Shown one piece after another: positions 1-10,870 of a stretch of 64,000 bases of DNA. Every line of letters begins with the position of its first letter. Within the stretch, counting starts at the first letter, position 1. Under the pieces are notes generated by a model. It ran no database searches and was not told where the DNA came from. It saw only the letters and a program-made list of their open reading frames with translations. The stretch comes from Cylicocyclus nassatus (Eukaryota; Nematoda; Chromadorea; Rhabditida; Strongylidae). Location: contig CATQJL010000223.1 in the NCBI GenBank assembly GCA_958299035.1, positions 14,727,742 to 14,791,741 of the forward strand, read 5' to 3'. A program made the translations under genes and the position numbers.

Positions 1-1139
1 GCCAGCTGAAATTGCCAAAAAATTGCATTGCATTGCACTTTGTTTACTCTATCCGACTGCTATCAAAGCTTTTCCAAAAGTCAAAAAAGAAGATAGTGAA
101 AAATTGCCAAAGTTGGACATGGTAAAAACCATAGGTCCGAAATTTCGGCCATTACCTCACTGACCACAAGAGCGAGCGGCACAGGAACATGATAGTTGAA
201 AAGAGGAAGAAAAGTTGCATCGGACATTGCCTGAAGCATTTCTCTTTCTTCGTTCCACGTGTTTTTATTATATGATGAAAAAACGGAAAGAACTTTCGGA
301 ACGACCTAATATTTATGTAACTTTGATACAAACCAATATTTCTCTAACTTACCCTAATATCCTTTGTATATCTTCGATCAGGACGTCAAAGTTCTTTTTC
401 ATGCGTATAGGCAAATTTATAATTTTAATGTATTCTTGCAAGACACGTACGTTGACACTCTCCGCAAATCGTTCCTTTCTTTCTTCCATGTGATTATTTA
501 ATATATACAATCTAGTTAGGTGCTAACGACATTGAAATTATAAGAATTAAACATTTAGTTAGTTAGAGCAATAATCAAAAAATTGTTAGACTAAAACTTA
601 AAAGACACGGGGACGTTAATGAGCAATGGAAAACATTGAATATCCTACCCAAAAAAATAATTTTGACTCGTATCATATCATTTCGTAGCAACCCGCTATC
701 AATGCACTTCGTAGCTACCCGTTAGCCTTATAGCGAGTTTTTGTACACACGAAGATATACTATATAAAAAAGGATTTTACAGTACCTAACTAGATGTAAC
801 CATCAAGGGAAGGCAAACATAAATAAGCCCTTGCTGATAACTTCCCCTTTTTTGTAAAAAATTAAGAACAAAACATAGGGGGACAGGTTGTTACCTTACG
901 GGCTGGTTAGTTTAAACCTTTTTTCCATTCAGTTATTTTCTTTTACCTTTTTACAGTAATACTACCGATGGGGTCAATACAAGTAGCTACTGGCAGGGGA
1001 GGGTAAGTACTGCGCCTCCGGTGTATTACTTTCTTTAGGGAGCGCCAACCCCTGGAAGCAGTCCTTCCGAAACCTAGTGTAACCTTCCCTCTGGTATGGG
1101 ATTAAGCCATTCTTTACCTTAGATTTTAAGCTTAAAAAC
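1..1139. other. No gene seen; probable 5' region of the Penelope-like element
   Basis: I see no convincing coding region. A TATA-like stretch (tatactatataaaa) sits near 752-765, but nothing shows that it is used. The region is AT-rich and lies directly upstream of the retroelement frame that becomes readable from about 1140, so part of it may be that element's leader. I looked for a 5' copy of the downstream ribozyme-like motif, as the pseudo-LTR structure of Penelope-like elements would predict, and did not find one. Confidence 0.4.
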
Positions 1140-1319
1140 AAAAATGCGCATACATGTCTCACTTCATCTTCTTACTTTCAGGTCACATCTTTCCTTAGGA
1201 GTAAGGTAAATGGCGAATACAACCTATTGCATTTTGGTACCGAAAACAAGGGCTATGCATGTAATTCATCTTGTAGTATATGCCATAACTTTCTTATCCA
1301 TGACAACTACATCAAATAA
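1140..1319 (+). pseudogene. N-terminal extension of the Penelope-like ORF, cut off by an in-frame TAA
   Basis: The reading frame of the downstream reverse transcriptase continues upstream through a Cys-rich segment (CNSSCSICHNFLIHDNYIK) that ends in TAA at 1317-1319, after which the same frame runs straight into the GIY-YIG domain. The cysteine spacing CxxxCxxC just before a GIY-YIG domain is the kind of zinc-finger linker reported for PLEs with N-terminal endonuclease. A pyrimidine-rich run ending in AG at 1179-1180 (tactttcag) looks like a 3' splice site, so the true N-terminus could be spliced. The stop is TAA, not TGA, so selenocysteine recoding does not explain it. Confidence 0.5.
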
Positions 1320-1331
1320 AAAACAACTGGA

Positions 1332-3920
1332 TTGGTAATCAAGACTTATAAATCCGAAGAAGCTAATTGCAAATCAAAAAATGTAGTATACTGTATAATG
1401 TGTTCAACTTGTGGCTTGCAATATGTAGGTATAACTACAAGAGAATTTGGTATTAGGTTCAAAGAACATTTACGTGGAATCAAAAGAAAAGAAGAAAATA
1501 AACTTTTATATAAACATTTTAAAACATGTAACAGTGACAGTAATATAAAGGCCATTATATTAGATAACTCTCTAGAAAATAAAGACACTGATATTCTGAG
1601 AGGTAAAGAATTATTTTGGACAAAATTACTTATGACAGCCATGCCATTTGGATTTAATGATAATATCAAAGGCTATGGTAACTTAACTATGATAAGTAAC
1701 CCACTTAACCACAAAAGCAATCATCCTTTTTTCAATCTGAACATAACCAAAGTCAGAAATAACCGTGGTAATAAAAGAAAAAAGAAAAACAAACTAAAGA
1801 AGGGAGCTCAATCTATAGCAGAAGAATTACAACAATTGATTGCTAGTAATCCTTCATATTATGACCTTTACAAAGTACTGAAAAATAAAAATAAATATTA
1901 CATTAGTTCTCTTATTAACCTCGTTACACTTAATACTACAGCTCTAAACATTCCTACTCATTACAAGCAAGCACTCTGCTGCATATTGTGTCATTATCAC
2001 TTTAGCGGAACCAATTCTACTAACCAAAAACCCATTTTCATTAATATTAGATTCCCATATTATAGTACAGTTCTAGATGAGATTAGCATCAATAAGCTTA
2101 TTAACAATAAAGATATAACACATTTGATCAAACAACATAGCCAAAAACCTTATCAACGTATTAGAATCATTTATCAATATAATAAACACCTATCCACAAA
2201 TATATTTAATTATAACAAATTTCTCAATAGTCTCCAAAACCTCGATATTAATAACATGCCTTGTGACTGCAATTCATACAAACAATTTGTAAATCCCAAT
2301 TTCAACCATGTAGTAACAGGAGATATTAATATTTTTGAAAGAGAACCTATTTATGAGATACTAAGCAAAGGAACAAAATTCCGTCATTCCCCTAACCTTA
2401 GTCCAAAACAGATTTACGATTTATGGATTGATTTACTTAAGACAATCACTAACAAACATAAAACTAGACATTCCTTATCTGATATAATATCCAGCAAAAT
2501 ATTAGAAATACTAACCCAGTCCTTTGTCAGAATTAAACATAAATTGTTATACCCTAGAAATAAAAACTTAACCCCTCCTCTTTTTAATATCAGACAATTA
2601 CAAAAATTCTTTATTTTTTGCCCATTAGATAAAGCTAGTTCTAATTATGGTATTATTTGTAAAAAGCTATATCTTTCCATTTTAACTAAAGAAATGAATC
2701 TTCAAAGAGACGTACAAGACACACTAGTATACGATTATTTGGGTAAAATTAATGTTCAAGATATCATTAGTAGACATAACAGCCTAGCCATTAATCTTCA
2801 CCTAAAACCAAATACTGACGGAATTATTCCTAACATCTATTGCATCCCTAAACTTCATAAACATCCAATAAAATTTAGATTTATAACTGGTGCAAGAAAC
2901 AGCAGTATCAAGCCTTTATCAGAAGAACTTATGCGCATTTTATGTTTTATGAAAACACATTTTAAAAATTATATAAATATAGTATACAATAACAAAAATT
3001 GCTTACCAACGTACTGGTCCATCAATGACATAAATATCTCATACATTCTTAGTAACATAGTAGACACTAATTTGCAACTCTATTCCGCAGACTTCACAAA
3101 CATGTTTACTAATATTCCACATGATGTTATCTTAAAAAACATAAACGCTATACTCAAAATATGTTTTAAGAATAGTAATAGTAGGTACATTGTTAGCAAA
3201 AACAAAAGTTTACATTACTCTAATACACCTCTGAATGGAACTAATTTTAGAAATTATAAAATAGAAGATATAATGTATCTCACTCAATTCCTCCTAGAAA
3301 ACAGCTACTGTAAAGTCGGACACCACATTTTCAAACAAAAAATGGGTGTCCCACAAGGAAGCAGTGTTAGCCCAATTTTAGCAGATTTGACTTTGTCATA
3401 TATGGAATATTCTTGTGCTTCTACTCATAAAAAATCTCATAAACTTTTCATACCTTTTAGGTACATGGATGATTTATTGATCATACACAACATGGAGCAA
3501 TCACAAATACAAGCAATATTACAAATTACTTATAAAAATATTCTCGAACTGAAAAGCACCAACCGTAGCAATTTCGAATGTGATTTTCTGGATTTAAAAA
3601 TAAGTATAGTTGAAGGCAGAATTATCACAACTCAATATAACAAAACGGACAGCTTCAACTTCAAAGTTAACAAATTTACTCATTCAGGATCACATATCAG
3701 TCTGAATGTCAAAATTGCAATTATTTACAGTGAGATTTTGAGATTTTATAGGACTTGTACTAAATTTGAAAACTTTGTTGAAAGACTAGAATTACTTATA
3801 GATCAACTTTTAACACTACAGTACACTCCCAACATCATTTCTAATGCCATGATCAAATGTTTGAATAAAAATAAATACATATCATACAAGTATTCAACTA
3901 CAATCCTTCAAAACCACTAA
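1332..3920 (+). CDS. Penelope-like retroelement polyprotein: N-terminal GIY-YIG endonuclease plus reverse transcriptase (Naiad-like permuted order)
   Basis: This frame of about 862 codons has a GIY-YIG nuclease at its N-terminus (residues ~18-47: VVY, then CGLQYVG, conserved Arg 37/41 and His 46). A reverse transcriptase of the Penelope-like type follows: DK motif at 433-434 in CPLDKASSNYGII, PKLHKHPIKFRF near 508-519, catalytic ADFTNMFTNIP with Asp 587, MGVPQGSSVSP from 671, and YMDD at 711-714. The FLDLKI motif follows. Classical PLEs carry the GIY-YIG at the C-terminus; here the ORF ends about 150 residues after YMDD with none there. That matches the permuted clade described as Hydra/Naiad PLEs. 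The first codon used here is TTG, and the frame really extends upstream past a TAA at 1317, so the element is nearly but not fully intact. It would prime reverse transcription at a nuclease-nicked target. Codon use is very AT-rich. Confidence 0.85.
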   Translation: MVIKTYKSEEANCKSKNVVYCIMCSTCGLQYVGITTREFGIRFKEHLRGIKRKEENKLLYKHFKTCNSDSNIKAIILDNSLENKDTDILRGKELFWTKLLMTAMPFGFNDNIKGYGNLTMISNPLNHKSNHPFFNLNITKVRNNRGNKRKKKNKLKKGAQSIAEELQQLIASNPSYYDLYKVLKNKNKYYISSLINLVTLNTTALNIPTHYKQALCCILCHYHFSGTNSTNQKPIFINIRFPYYSTVLDEISINKLINNKDITHLIKQHSQKPYQRIRIIYQYNKHLSTNIFNYNKFLNSLQNLDINNMPCDCNSYKQFVNPNFNHVVTGDINIFEREPIYEILSKGTKFRHSPNLSPKQIYDLWIDLLKTITNKHKTRHSLSDIISSKILEILTQSFVRIKHKLLYPRNKNLTPPLFNIRQLQKFFIFCPLDKASSNYGIICKKLYLSILTKEMNLQRDVQDTLVYDYLGKINVQDIISRHNSLAINLHLKPNTDGIIPNIYCIPKLHKHPIKFRFITGARNSSIKPLSEELMRILCFMKTHFKNYINIVYNNKNCLPTYWSINDINISYILSNIVDTNLQLYSADFTNMFTNIPHDVILKNINAILKICFKNSNSRYIVSKNKSLHYSNTPLNGTNFRNYKIEDIMYLTQFLLENSYCKVGHHIFKQKMGVPQGSSVSPILADLTLSYMEYSCASTHKKSHKLFIPFRYMDDLLIIHNMEQSQIQAILQITYKNILELKSTNRSNFECDFLDLKISIVEGRIITTQYNKTDSFNFKVNKFTHSGSHISLNVKIAIIYSEILRFYRTCTKFENFVERLELLIDQLLTLQYTPNIISNAMIKCLNKNKYISYKYSTTILQNH

Positions 3921-4039
3921 AACCTTTGTTACTAAAATGCTCACAAAAATGCAACTCAGCTGATTTTTTTGACTTTTTTGATCTATTTGCTCTACCCCTC
4001 ATGTATAAATACCCCCTTGAACCAATCTGTCCCAGTGCA

Positions 4040-4125
4040 CCACTCTTCCCTACTGACGAGCCTCGGGAGTGGTTAACACTATAGTAACCTGTATAGGGGT
4101 AGAGGCGAAACAGGCGTAAAGAACC
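4040..4125 (+). ncRNA. Candidate hammerhead ribozyme in the PLE 3' region
   Basis: The three conserved boxes occur in order: CTGACGAG (4053-4060), CGAAAC (4106-4111) and a cleavage-type GTA (4116-4118). GCCTC (4060-4064) pairs perfectly with GAGGC (4102-4106) as stem II. The intervening sequence can extend that stem through GGTTA/TAACC. Stem III would be the tiny two-pair version with a tetraloop (C-AGGC-G), as known for hammerheads of Penelope-like elements. The weakness is stem I: flanks AAGAACCC and CTCTTCCCTA pair poorly, so the copy may be decayed or the match accidental. It lies on the sense strand about 135 bp after the PLE stop codon, the expected place. Confidence 0.4.
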
Positions 4126-4274
4126 CATCATATCAATATTTACTATTATAACTTGCCTGAAACTTCTTGCAGTTCAATTATCTGACGTCCTGATCGCTGA
4201 TATCGAGTTCATATCGCATTATAAAGTCTTCACATAAATTTTTGTGATCTAAGTTGGCCTGAAACGTGGCCTGA

Positions 4275-4526
4275 AATGTCTATATAAGTTATGAATTGTG
4301 CAAGCGAGTTGTTTATATTTGTATACAATTGAATTAATTTTTGATTTTCAAAATTTTTCAGAAGACAATTTTCGGGGATATGGGCCCGTTTTTTTCACCT
4401 TCGGGGTTATGGGCCCGCGAAATTTCGAGAAGCATACCAAAAATTTTTCTGGGTGCTCAAAAGAGAATTCATCAAAAAAAAATTCTTGCTCCCTTCCCCC
4501 AAGCGGAAAACCTGGGCACGCCACTG
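4275..4526 (-). mobile_element. hAT-like MITE, truncated copy
   Basis: Read on the minus strand, this begins with CAGTGGCGTGCCCAGG and resembles the element at 51941-52224 along most of its length (shared blocks include tttggtatgcttctc and gcgggcccata). The CAGTGGCG terminus is typical of hAT MITEs. The far end near 4275 lacks a matching inverted terminus, so this copy is truncated or decayed. Confidence 0.55.
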
Positions 4527-4539
4527 GTATATATTCGTG

Positions 4540-5100
4540 CCCAGCAAGCTAAACACCCTACTCTTCTCCCCCCAGAAAATTTAGAGCAAAACTTTGGGTT
4601 TAGCCCCATGCCGTATACCAGCTGCAACTCCACGAAAAGGCTCTGAAACTCAGAAAGAGTTTGATGTTAGTGATCAGCACGTCAGAAACCCCTCAGGCTA
4701 AAGTTTAGTTGAATCTTTGGACCCCTCACCGTAAACCCACCGTAATCTCAGAAAATTGCGCTACCTCTCAAATCAATGTGATACTCGGCTCAGCGGATCG
4801 AATAACCTTCCTGGACCGAGTTTGAGCAAAATACACAACTTTGAAAGTATGGGGCCCGAATACTGAAATAGCGCCAGAAATAGCAGATTTAAAAGCATCG
4901 AATTGCGGAGGAGCATTCATGACGCTAAACAAGAAAGCGGTCTTAAAATCTAAGAAACGGTCATAGAAGCTCCGAAATGAAGTCCAATTTCAGCGATATG
5001 ATCGCATCGCTCGTTTAAACTTAGCGACGCGATATCGCTTTGATTTAGCCAAATCGCGACGATTTCAGCATGTAAGCGGAAAAAGTTTAGCAATCACCCG
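4540..5100. repeat. Degenerate Helitron-interior-like repeat
   Basis: Short blocks here (caccgtaa, gaaaatgcgctacct, gatcagca, ggggcccgaatactgaaatagcgcc) recur, in similar order, inside the non-autonomous Helitron at 42501-44102 (for example ggggcccggatagcggaaaagcgcc near 43678). I read it as a relic of the interior of that family without recognisable ends. No gene seen. Confidence 0.4.
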
Positions 5101-5113
5101 CGCCGGAGAACTG

Positions 5114-6450
5114 TCACAACTGAATGAAGAATGGTCGGCAATGTGATTTTGTAACTGCTGTCTTGTTGGGAGATTTGCGGGGCGATGAGTCCGCATGATG
5201 TACGCCCAGCCCTTTACTTACACATTCACTTTTTTGCTTCAATACATGCTCATTACTCCTAGTCCATTGCATTCCGGAAGTTAGGAAGGCACATTTAGAA
5301 TTATCGCTGTATGCCCTCAATATGGCATACACCACACTCGAAAAGGCCAATTTGAATAAACAGCATTTTGTAAGCATTAACACAACAAAGTTTAGGAACT
5401 TTGCTAAAAAGCCAGCATAGCTGAGGGCTGATCCTTGATTAGTCGACAGTTTGAGGTGGTGTATAATATTCCAGCATTCGATTAGGCTCATCTTACGACA
5501 CGAATGAAACGCTAAAAAGAAGAAAAAGAAAGTTCTTGAAAACTTGAACAATCCTGCCAGTTTTCTTGCAGTATTGTATATTATGTTGTATTTCATCAAT
5601 TTCTTTTCCGTATTCCTCTTCTTTGAGCAACCATTGACTTTTTTCATGCTAGTCAGTTTTTGACTTCATTAATTCAATAAGACAGCGCTGGCCACAATTG
5701 CTTTACCTTTATCCTCGCATTTTCTTGTTTTCGTAGAATAGAAATAGCAATCCTGCATTTGTTGAAGGTAACCTTTTATTTCGACATGATGGAGATAGCA
5801 GACTTGTTGCTTGCATTCTAATAAGGCACTTTCTAAGTTTTTGTTTATTTGCAATTTACAAAAAGTGCTAATGAAGGAAGCTTGTTTAGTCGAAACGGCC
5901 TTTCTGAATGTAATGTATATTATATTGAAGGGCATAAAACGCTGATTTCAAAAGTGCCTTCCTTATCTGCAGAACGTTTATAGACGAGGAGTTATGAGCC
6001 TTTCTAAAGCGGAAAATTGAATGTGCGTTAAATTGCTTTGAGTTGCTAAAATCTTACTACCCTCAAGTAATTCAACCAAGCGTGGCATAATTTTTATCTT
6101 AGCTAATTTTGAACAAAGTATTCTGACGATTATCAATGCTCCATTAAAGAGCTAGAAAAAGTATCATGGCTATTTTCGTCCTATTTGCACATTCAATATT
6201 TTGCTTCAATAATCGCTCATACCTCTCGTCCATGAATGTTCTGCAGATAAGGAAGCAAATATGGAATCAGGATCTTATGCCCTTTAATGTAGCCTACACC
6301 CCATCTAAACAGGCTACTCGTTAATATGCTTCTCTTATAAGAGATTTAGCTGAGCATTGCAGTAGTTTTTCTACTTTGTGCAATAATACAGGGTTGATAT
6401 TTCCAACAAAATGTGTCATTTTTTATTAATCCAGTAATTCATCGGTTGTT
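5114..6450. repeat. Diverged direct and inverted repeats, no recognised gene
   Basis: The segment around 5220-5350 (cattcacttttttgcttcaata) is a diverged copy of 6190-6320 (cattcaatattttgcttcaata), and parts recur inverted around 5900-5960 (ttgaagggcataaaacgc). Open frames of 88-177 codons on the minus strand show no motif I recognise and overlap the repeats, so I do not call genes. Confidence 0.35.
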
Positions 6451-6729
6451 GTACCATTCTTATTGTTCTTCCATTCTTATGCATCCAACGGGCAGAGGAA
6501 AACCACATGGCTGAGAAGGTATTGCAGCAGCGGCATGTACCATCCTCATCCACTCGAAGATTCGCGCTAGGGCGGCCGGTGATAGGTGATAACTCTAAAT
6601 CGCCAGTTGATGTGTGCGATTATATGCTCGTCAGGGACAGGTGGTAGGAAAATGTGAGGTATACTCACCCATAAGATTGTCGGCCTCCTCGCTAATTGTT
6701 CTTGATCTGACATTCTAATACAAATTACA

Positions 6730-6968
6730 TTTCCGATAACCACGTTTCCGTTTCCAATATCTCCTTGTTAAATTTGCAGTATGAAGCGAATCACCCATTG
6801 TTTTTCGTTACTGCAGGATTACGTAGGAACTTCAGCAAGACTTTTGAGCCAACGAGGGCCTTATTTCGCCTCAGAAAGAGAAACAAGCAAACTGTAAACC
6901 CCAACACTATGCTAATTGAAGTCGCTAAAGCCAAATATGAACATTCATTTTACAGCGATGCTTCCTAA
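6730..6968 (+). repeat. Dispersed repeat shared with 46520-46650
   Basis: The stretch containing tttcgttactgcaggatta and cgcctcagaaag is a clear paralogue of 46560-46645. A 67-codon open frame covers it, but the corresponding frame is not maintained in the other copy, which argues against a gene. Confidence 0.4.
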
Positions 6969-6969
6969 C

Positions 6970-8690
6970 TTATGCCAGCTAAATCGCAATAGCCGTGTTT
7001 ACAATGCTTTGTGAGGCTGCAATTTCACTACCTAAAAAGCTCTACCGTAATTCTACAATCATATGAGCGATCGGTGGTTAGCTCCATACTGTTAATCTAA
7101 GTTAGTCCTCGCTCTACAGAATGGTACCTGACGGCAGGCAAAAGATTTGTTGTCAAGAGAGATATTAACAATCAAACAGCGCATACATACTTTTGAGACG
7201 CTTTGTATATTAGCGGAACTCCAATTAGACACTCGCTAGATATTACTACAAAGGAATGAACTTCCAAGGAAGAAAACCTCTTCAGAGAGTCTTCTGCCGT
7301 GCCGGCTCAGCCCATCAACTGCCTGTCTGAGTATAAAACTCCGAAATCGGGCTTTATATAGAAAGGTTGCAAACTTGATGATCATGCCAAAGGACTGGTT
7401 TTTGACAATTCTGATTACGTTGAAGCTTAAAATTGATTTGTTAACTTCGGACCATTGAGTTGATGAGTGGGTCAATGTAGTTTTTACGTTCTGAAGCGCT
7501 TTCCTCGCTCATAAATCCATCTTTTGCAGTGAAACTTGGGCAAATGCTTAGTCAAGGGCCTGCTTCTCGTAGCATCAAAATCTCACTACCCTCGATTCTA
7601 GTCTACAGTGCCTTCAAGAAGAAATGTCGCTAAAACGCCAAAGCTAATCAAACGACGGACAGCCCGCGCAGTTAAGTGGGAGACCGTAAGTTTTGAAAGC
7701 GGCATAGGCAAACTTGATTTTTAGTAGCTCATTTGCAAAACTCGCGCAAGGTTCTGCTGCCAATAGGTAGCGCTCCGCACAAGTTCTTAGTTGAGACTTT
7801 ACAGCAAAGTTTCACGGATTCCTTATCTTGCCACTTTTCAGAGCAAAGATGTGCCTTATCATGTGCCTTACCCACCTGAAATGGGTTGATTAGTAGGATC
7901 ACTTGACAATTGATTAAAATTGTTACTTTAGTCAGTTGCCTTTTATGAAACACTACGAACTGTTTGGTAAGCCTACTAAGTTTTATAGGTCGCTGGGCAT
8001 TCCTGCCATGCAGTTTAGTTGACTATGTAAAGCTGAGAATACGTCGAACATGTGCTGTTTTGGAAACTAGCCTTACGAAGCTGCAAATTCCATTTTTCTA
8101 CTTTAGCAAAAGTGTAGAGCCTATGAGAAAGCGGAATTCCTCGATATAAGCTGCTAAAACTTTCTTTGCTATAATTACCGAGTTGCCGCGTGTTACAATC
8201 GCACTTCTAGTGATGCATCATGGGAAAGCAATTTTTGGATAAGACTACACTGCAATTCGAATGGTATATTTGTTTCGCCTGACGTTAAAGAGGACGATAA
8301 CTACTCTATATTTTTCTTGTGTGTGCTTCAAAAAAAGGGTAGGTTGAAAATTAGGCATTCAACATGTGACACTGGATATCCGAAAGCCCAAGAAGATTGT
8401 GTGGATATAAGCGGAAATAGTGGAAAGTTGTACTCTTCGCATTACATCCAGCGATATGATTTGTTTGATTGCAGATTTGCTAATATAATACGATTGTGAT
8501 GAAAACTACGTTTGTGAGATTAGCAACAAGATAACGTCATCTTTCCAACAAAATCCGCCGTTGTGAGGCATTTTTTTACATGTGTTATTGTGCTCTAAAA
8601 ATGAGCAGAGTAATGTGCAATAGAATTTTTCTGCACCTTGTCTGCTTTCAATCTTCGGCCTCGTAATCTGTTGCAATCCTTGCAGTATAT
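6970..8690. other. No gene recognised
   Basis: Only short open frames (60-79 codons) without motifs. Sequence is unremarkable AT-rich non-coding DNA, with scattered AG-preceded pyrimidine tracts that cannot be tied to exons. Confidence 0.4.
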
Positions 8691-8724
8691 CTAATGATAA
8701 GGGAGTGCAAAATAAAAAAAGGCA

Positions 8725-8945
8725 GCGGGTGCTGTGCTGGAGCTCGCGGAGACAGCAGACAGCAGTGATGCACTTTCGTCTGGCGGGGGTCCCCCCTCCG
8801 CGCCGCCGGGTGGCGGCTGCGGAGACAGCAGACAGCAGAGATAAACATTCGTCTGGCCGGGGTCCCCCCTCTGCGCCGCCGGAGCGGGGGTCCCCCCTCC
8901 GCGCCGCCCTTTCTTTGAACAGATAAACATCCGTCTGGCGGGTTG
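8725..8945. repeat. GC-rich degenerate tandem repeat
   Basis: A sharp GC-rich island in AT-rich DNA made of about three diverged units, each with (g)gagacagcagacagcag, then cgtctggcggggtcccccc and tccgcgccgcc. The ggggtccccc core is self-complementary. Open frames through it in several phases are a by-product of composition. It could be an old MITE or a local tandem expansion. Confidence 0.5.
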
Positions 8946-8989
8946 TTTATCGCCGCCGTGATCTTTGAATTCCGAGGCCTGTTCTTAGA

Positions 8990-9860
8990 CGATGTTGATC
9001 AAATGGCATATGGATGGCATAACCCAAAAGCGAATCACTACGCAAGCTAATTTTCGTATAGTTCGAAGCGCTTTGACACTTACAAAAGCAACTCAACTTT
9101 CATTGTTGGTGCAGGTTAGTTTACAATTTGATTTAGATCATTATTATCATTACCAGTACGTCACCTCTGCTTCGCAGACGCTCGCACTGGTCCTACTATC
9201 TGTACGCCTCACTCATTCTTCGGCAATAGAGACATTGAAACTCACCGCGCTTTGCGAACTATCACGAATGGTTTGTAAACAACTATTCATTCCAAAAGCT
9301 ATTCCAAATGAGATCGGTAATTTCGCTTGAACGAAACTTTTCCCAATAGAATAAATGCAAATTTGAATAGGTTTTTGGATTTTTCATGACTCGGTATTCG
9401 CCAGAAGATGCAATAATGACCGTGGGCTACATCTCTGTGCAAAAATCTTCTCAAATGATCGGGTAATCTTGGCAAATTGAACATTTACGCAACCAACCCT
9501 TTTTGGCGTCGTTTTCGCAAAGTACCAAAGTTTAGTTCAAATTTTTAGGCTGAGGTCCATGGCTTGCACATTGACTTGTCAAATATATCCTTGCCTTTGC
9601 AAGAAGTTGTGCTACAGGCTCAATTTTACTGGCCAAAAGCTAAGTGAATCCGATTGAAGTGCATTTTTTAAGAGATCCAAGCAACGAATTCGCTCGCGCT
9701 TTAGTATGGTGGGCTCTCATGCTGGTAGCATACGCTGTGCAAAATTTGGGCGCAGGAAATTGGCTGGAACTTGTCCTACGAATTTCGTGACAGACAGACT
9801 TACGCACAGACACACACACACAAAAACACGTAAACATCCTTAGCCCGTTATTATAAGTTA
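8990..9860. other. No gene recognised
   Basis: A 112-codon open frame at 8992-9330 has no recognisable motif. The stretch ends at a CA-rich run (gacacacacacacaaaaac) near 9809-9827, just before the satellite array. Confidence 0.35.
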
Positions 9861-10812
9861 TGATATTTGTTCAACTAGCGGTCTGTAAGCGGCACGCAGG
9901 GCAACTCGATCGGGCAGGGAAACAGATTTCTATACGCTTGGGGCAGTTCTTATAATTTTTGAACGGTCTTCAAGCGGCACTTAGGGCATAAATTTTTATT
10001 TTAAATAGTTACTATCGGTCTGTAAGCGGCACGTAGGGCAATAGGGCAACTCGATCGTGCAGGGAAACAGATTTTATACGCTTGGGGCACTTCTTATAAT
10101 TTTCAAACGTTTTCAAGCGGCACTTAGGGCATGAACTGTCTTCTAGATATAGATATTATTGGTTTGTAAGCGGCACGTAGGGCAACTCGATCGTGCAGGG
10201 AAACAGATTCTATACGCTTGGGACAGTTCTTATAATTTTTGAACGGTCTTCAAGCGGCACTTAGGGCACAAACTTTCATTTCAAATAGTTAGCAACTCGA
10301 TCGTGCAGGGAAACAGATTTCTATACGCTTGGGGCAGTTCTTATAACTTTTAAACGGTCTTCAAGCGGCACTTAGGGCACAAACTTTCATTTCAAATAGT
10401 TAGCAACTCGATCGTGCAGGGAAACAGATTTTCATAAGCTTGGGGCATTCTTGTAATTTTTGAACGGTCTTCAAGCGGCACTTAGGGCACAAACTTTCAT
10501 TTCAAATAGTTAGCAACTCGATCGTGCAGGGAAACAGATTTCTATACGCTTGGGGCAGTTCTTATAACTTTTAAACGGTCTTCAAGCGGCACTTAGGGCA
10601 CAAACTTTCATTTCAAATAGTTAGCAACTCGATCGTGCAGGGAAACAGATTTCTATACGCTTGGGGCAGTTCTTATAACTTTCAAACGGTCTTCAAGCGG
10701 CACTTAGGGCATAAATTTTCATTTTAAATAGTTACTATCGGTCTGTAAGCGGTACGTAGGCCAACTCGATCGTGCAGGGAAACAGATTTTCATACGCTTG
10801 GGGCAGTTCTTA

Positions 10813-10831
10813 TCTTATATATAAAGCTGAA

Positions 10832-10870
<39 letters not shown>

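Noticed and set aside
1317..1319. Possible recoded stop in the Penelope-like element
   Set aside because: Selenocysteine recoding needs TGA; this is TAA.
5114..5935. 177- and 88-codon minus-strand frames
   Set aside because: Overlap diverged repeats whose other copies do not keep the frame.
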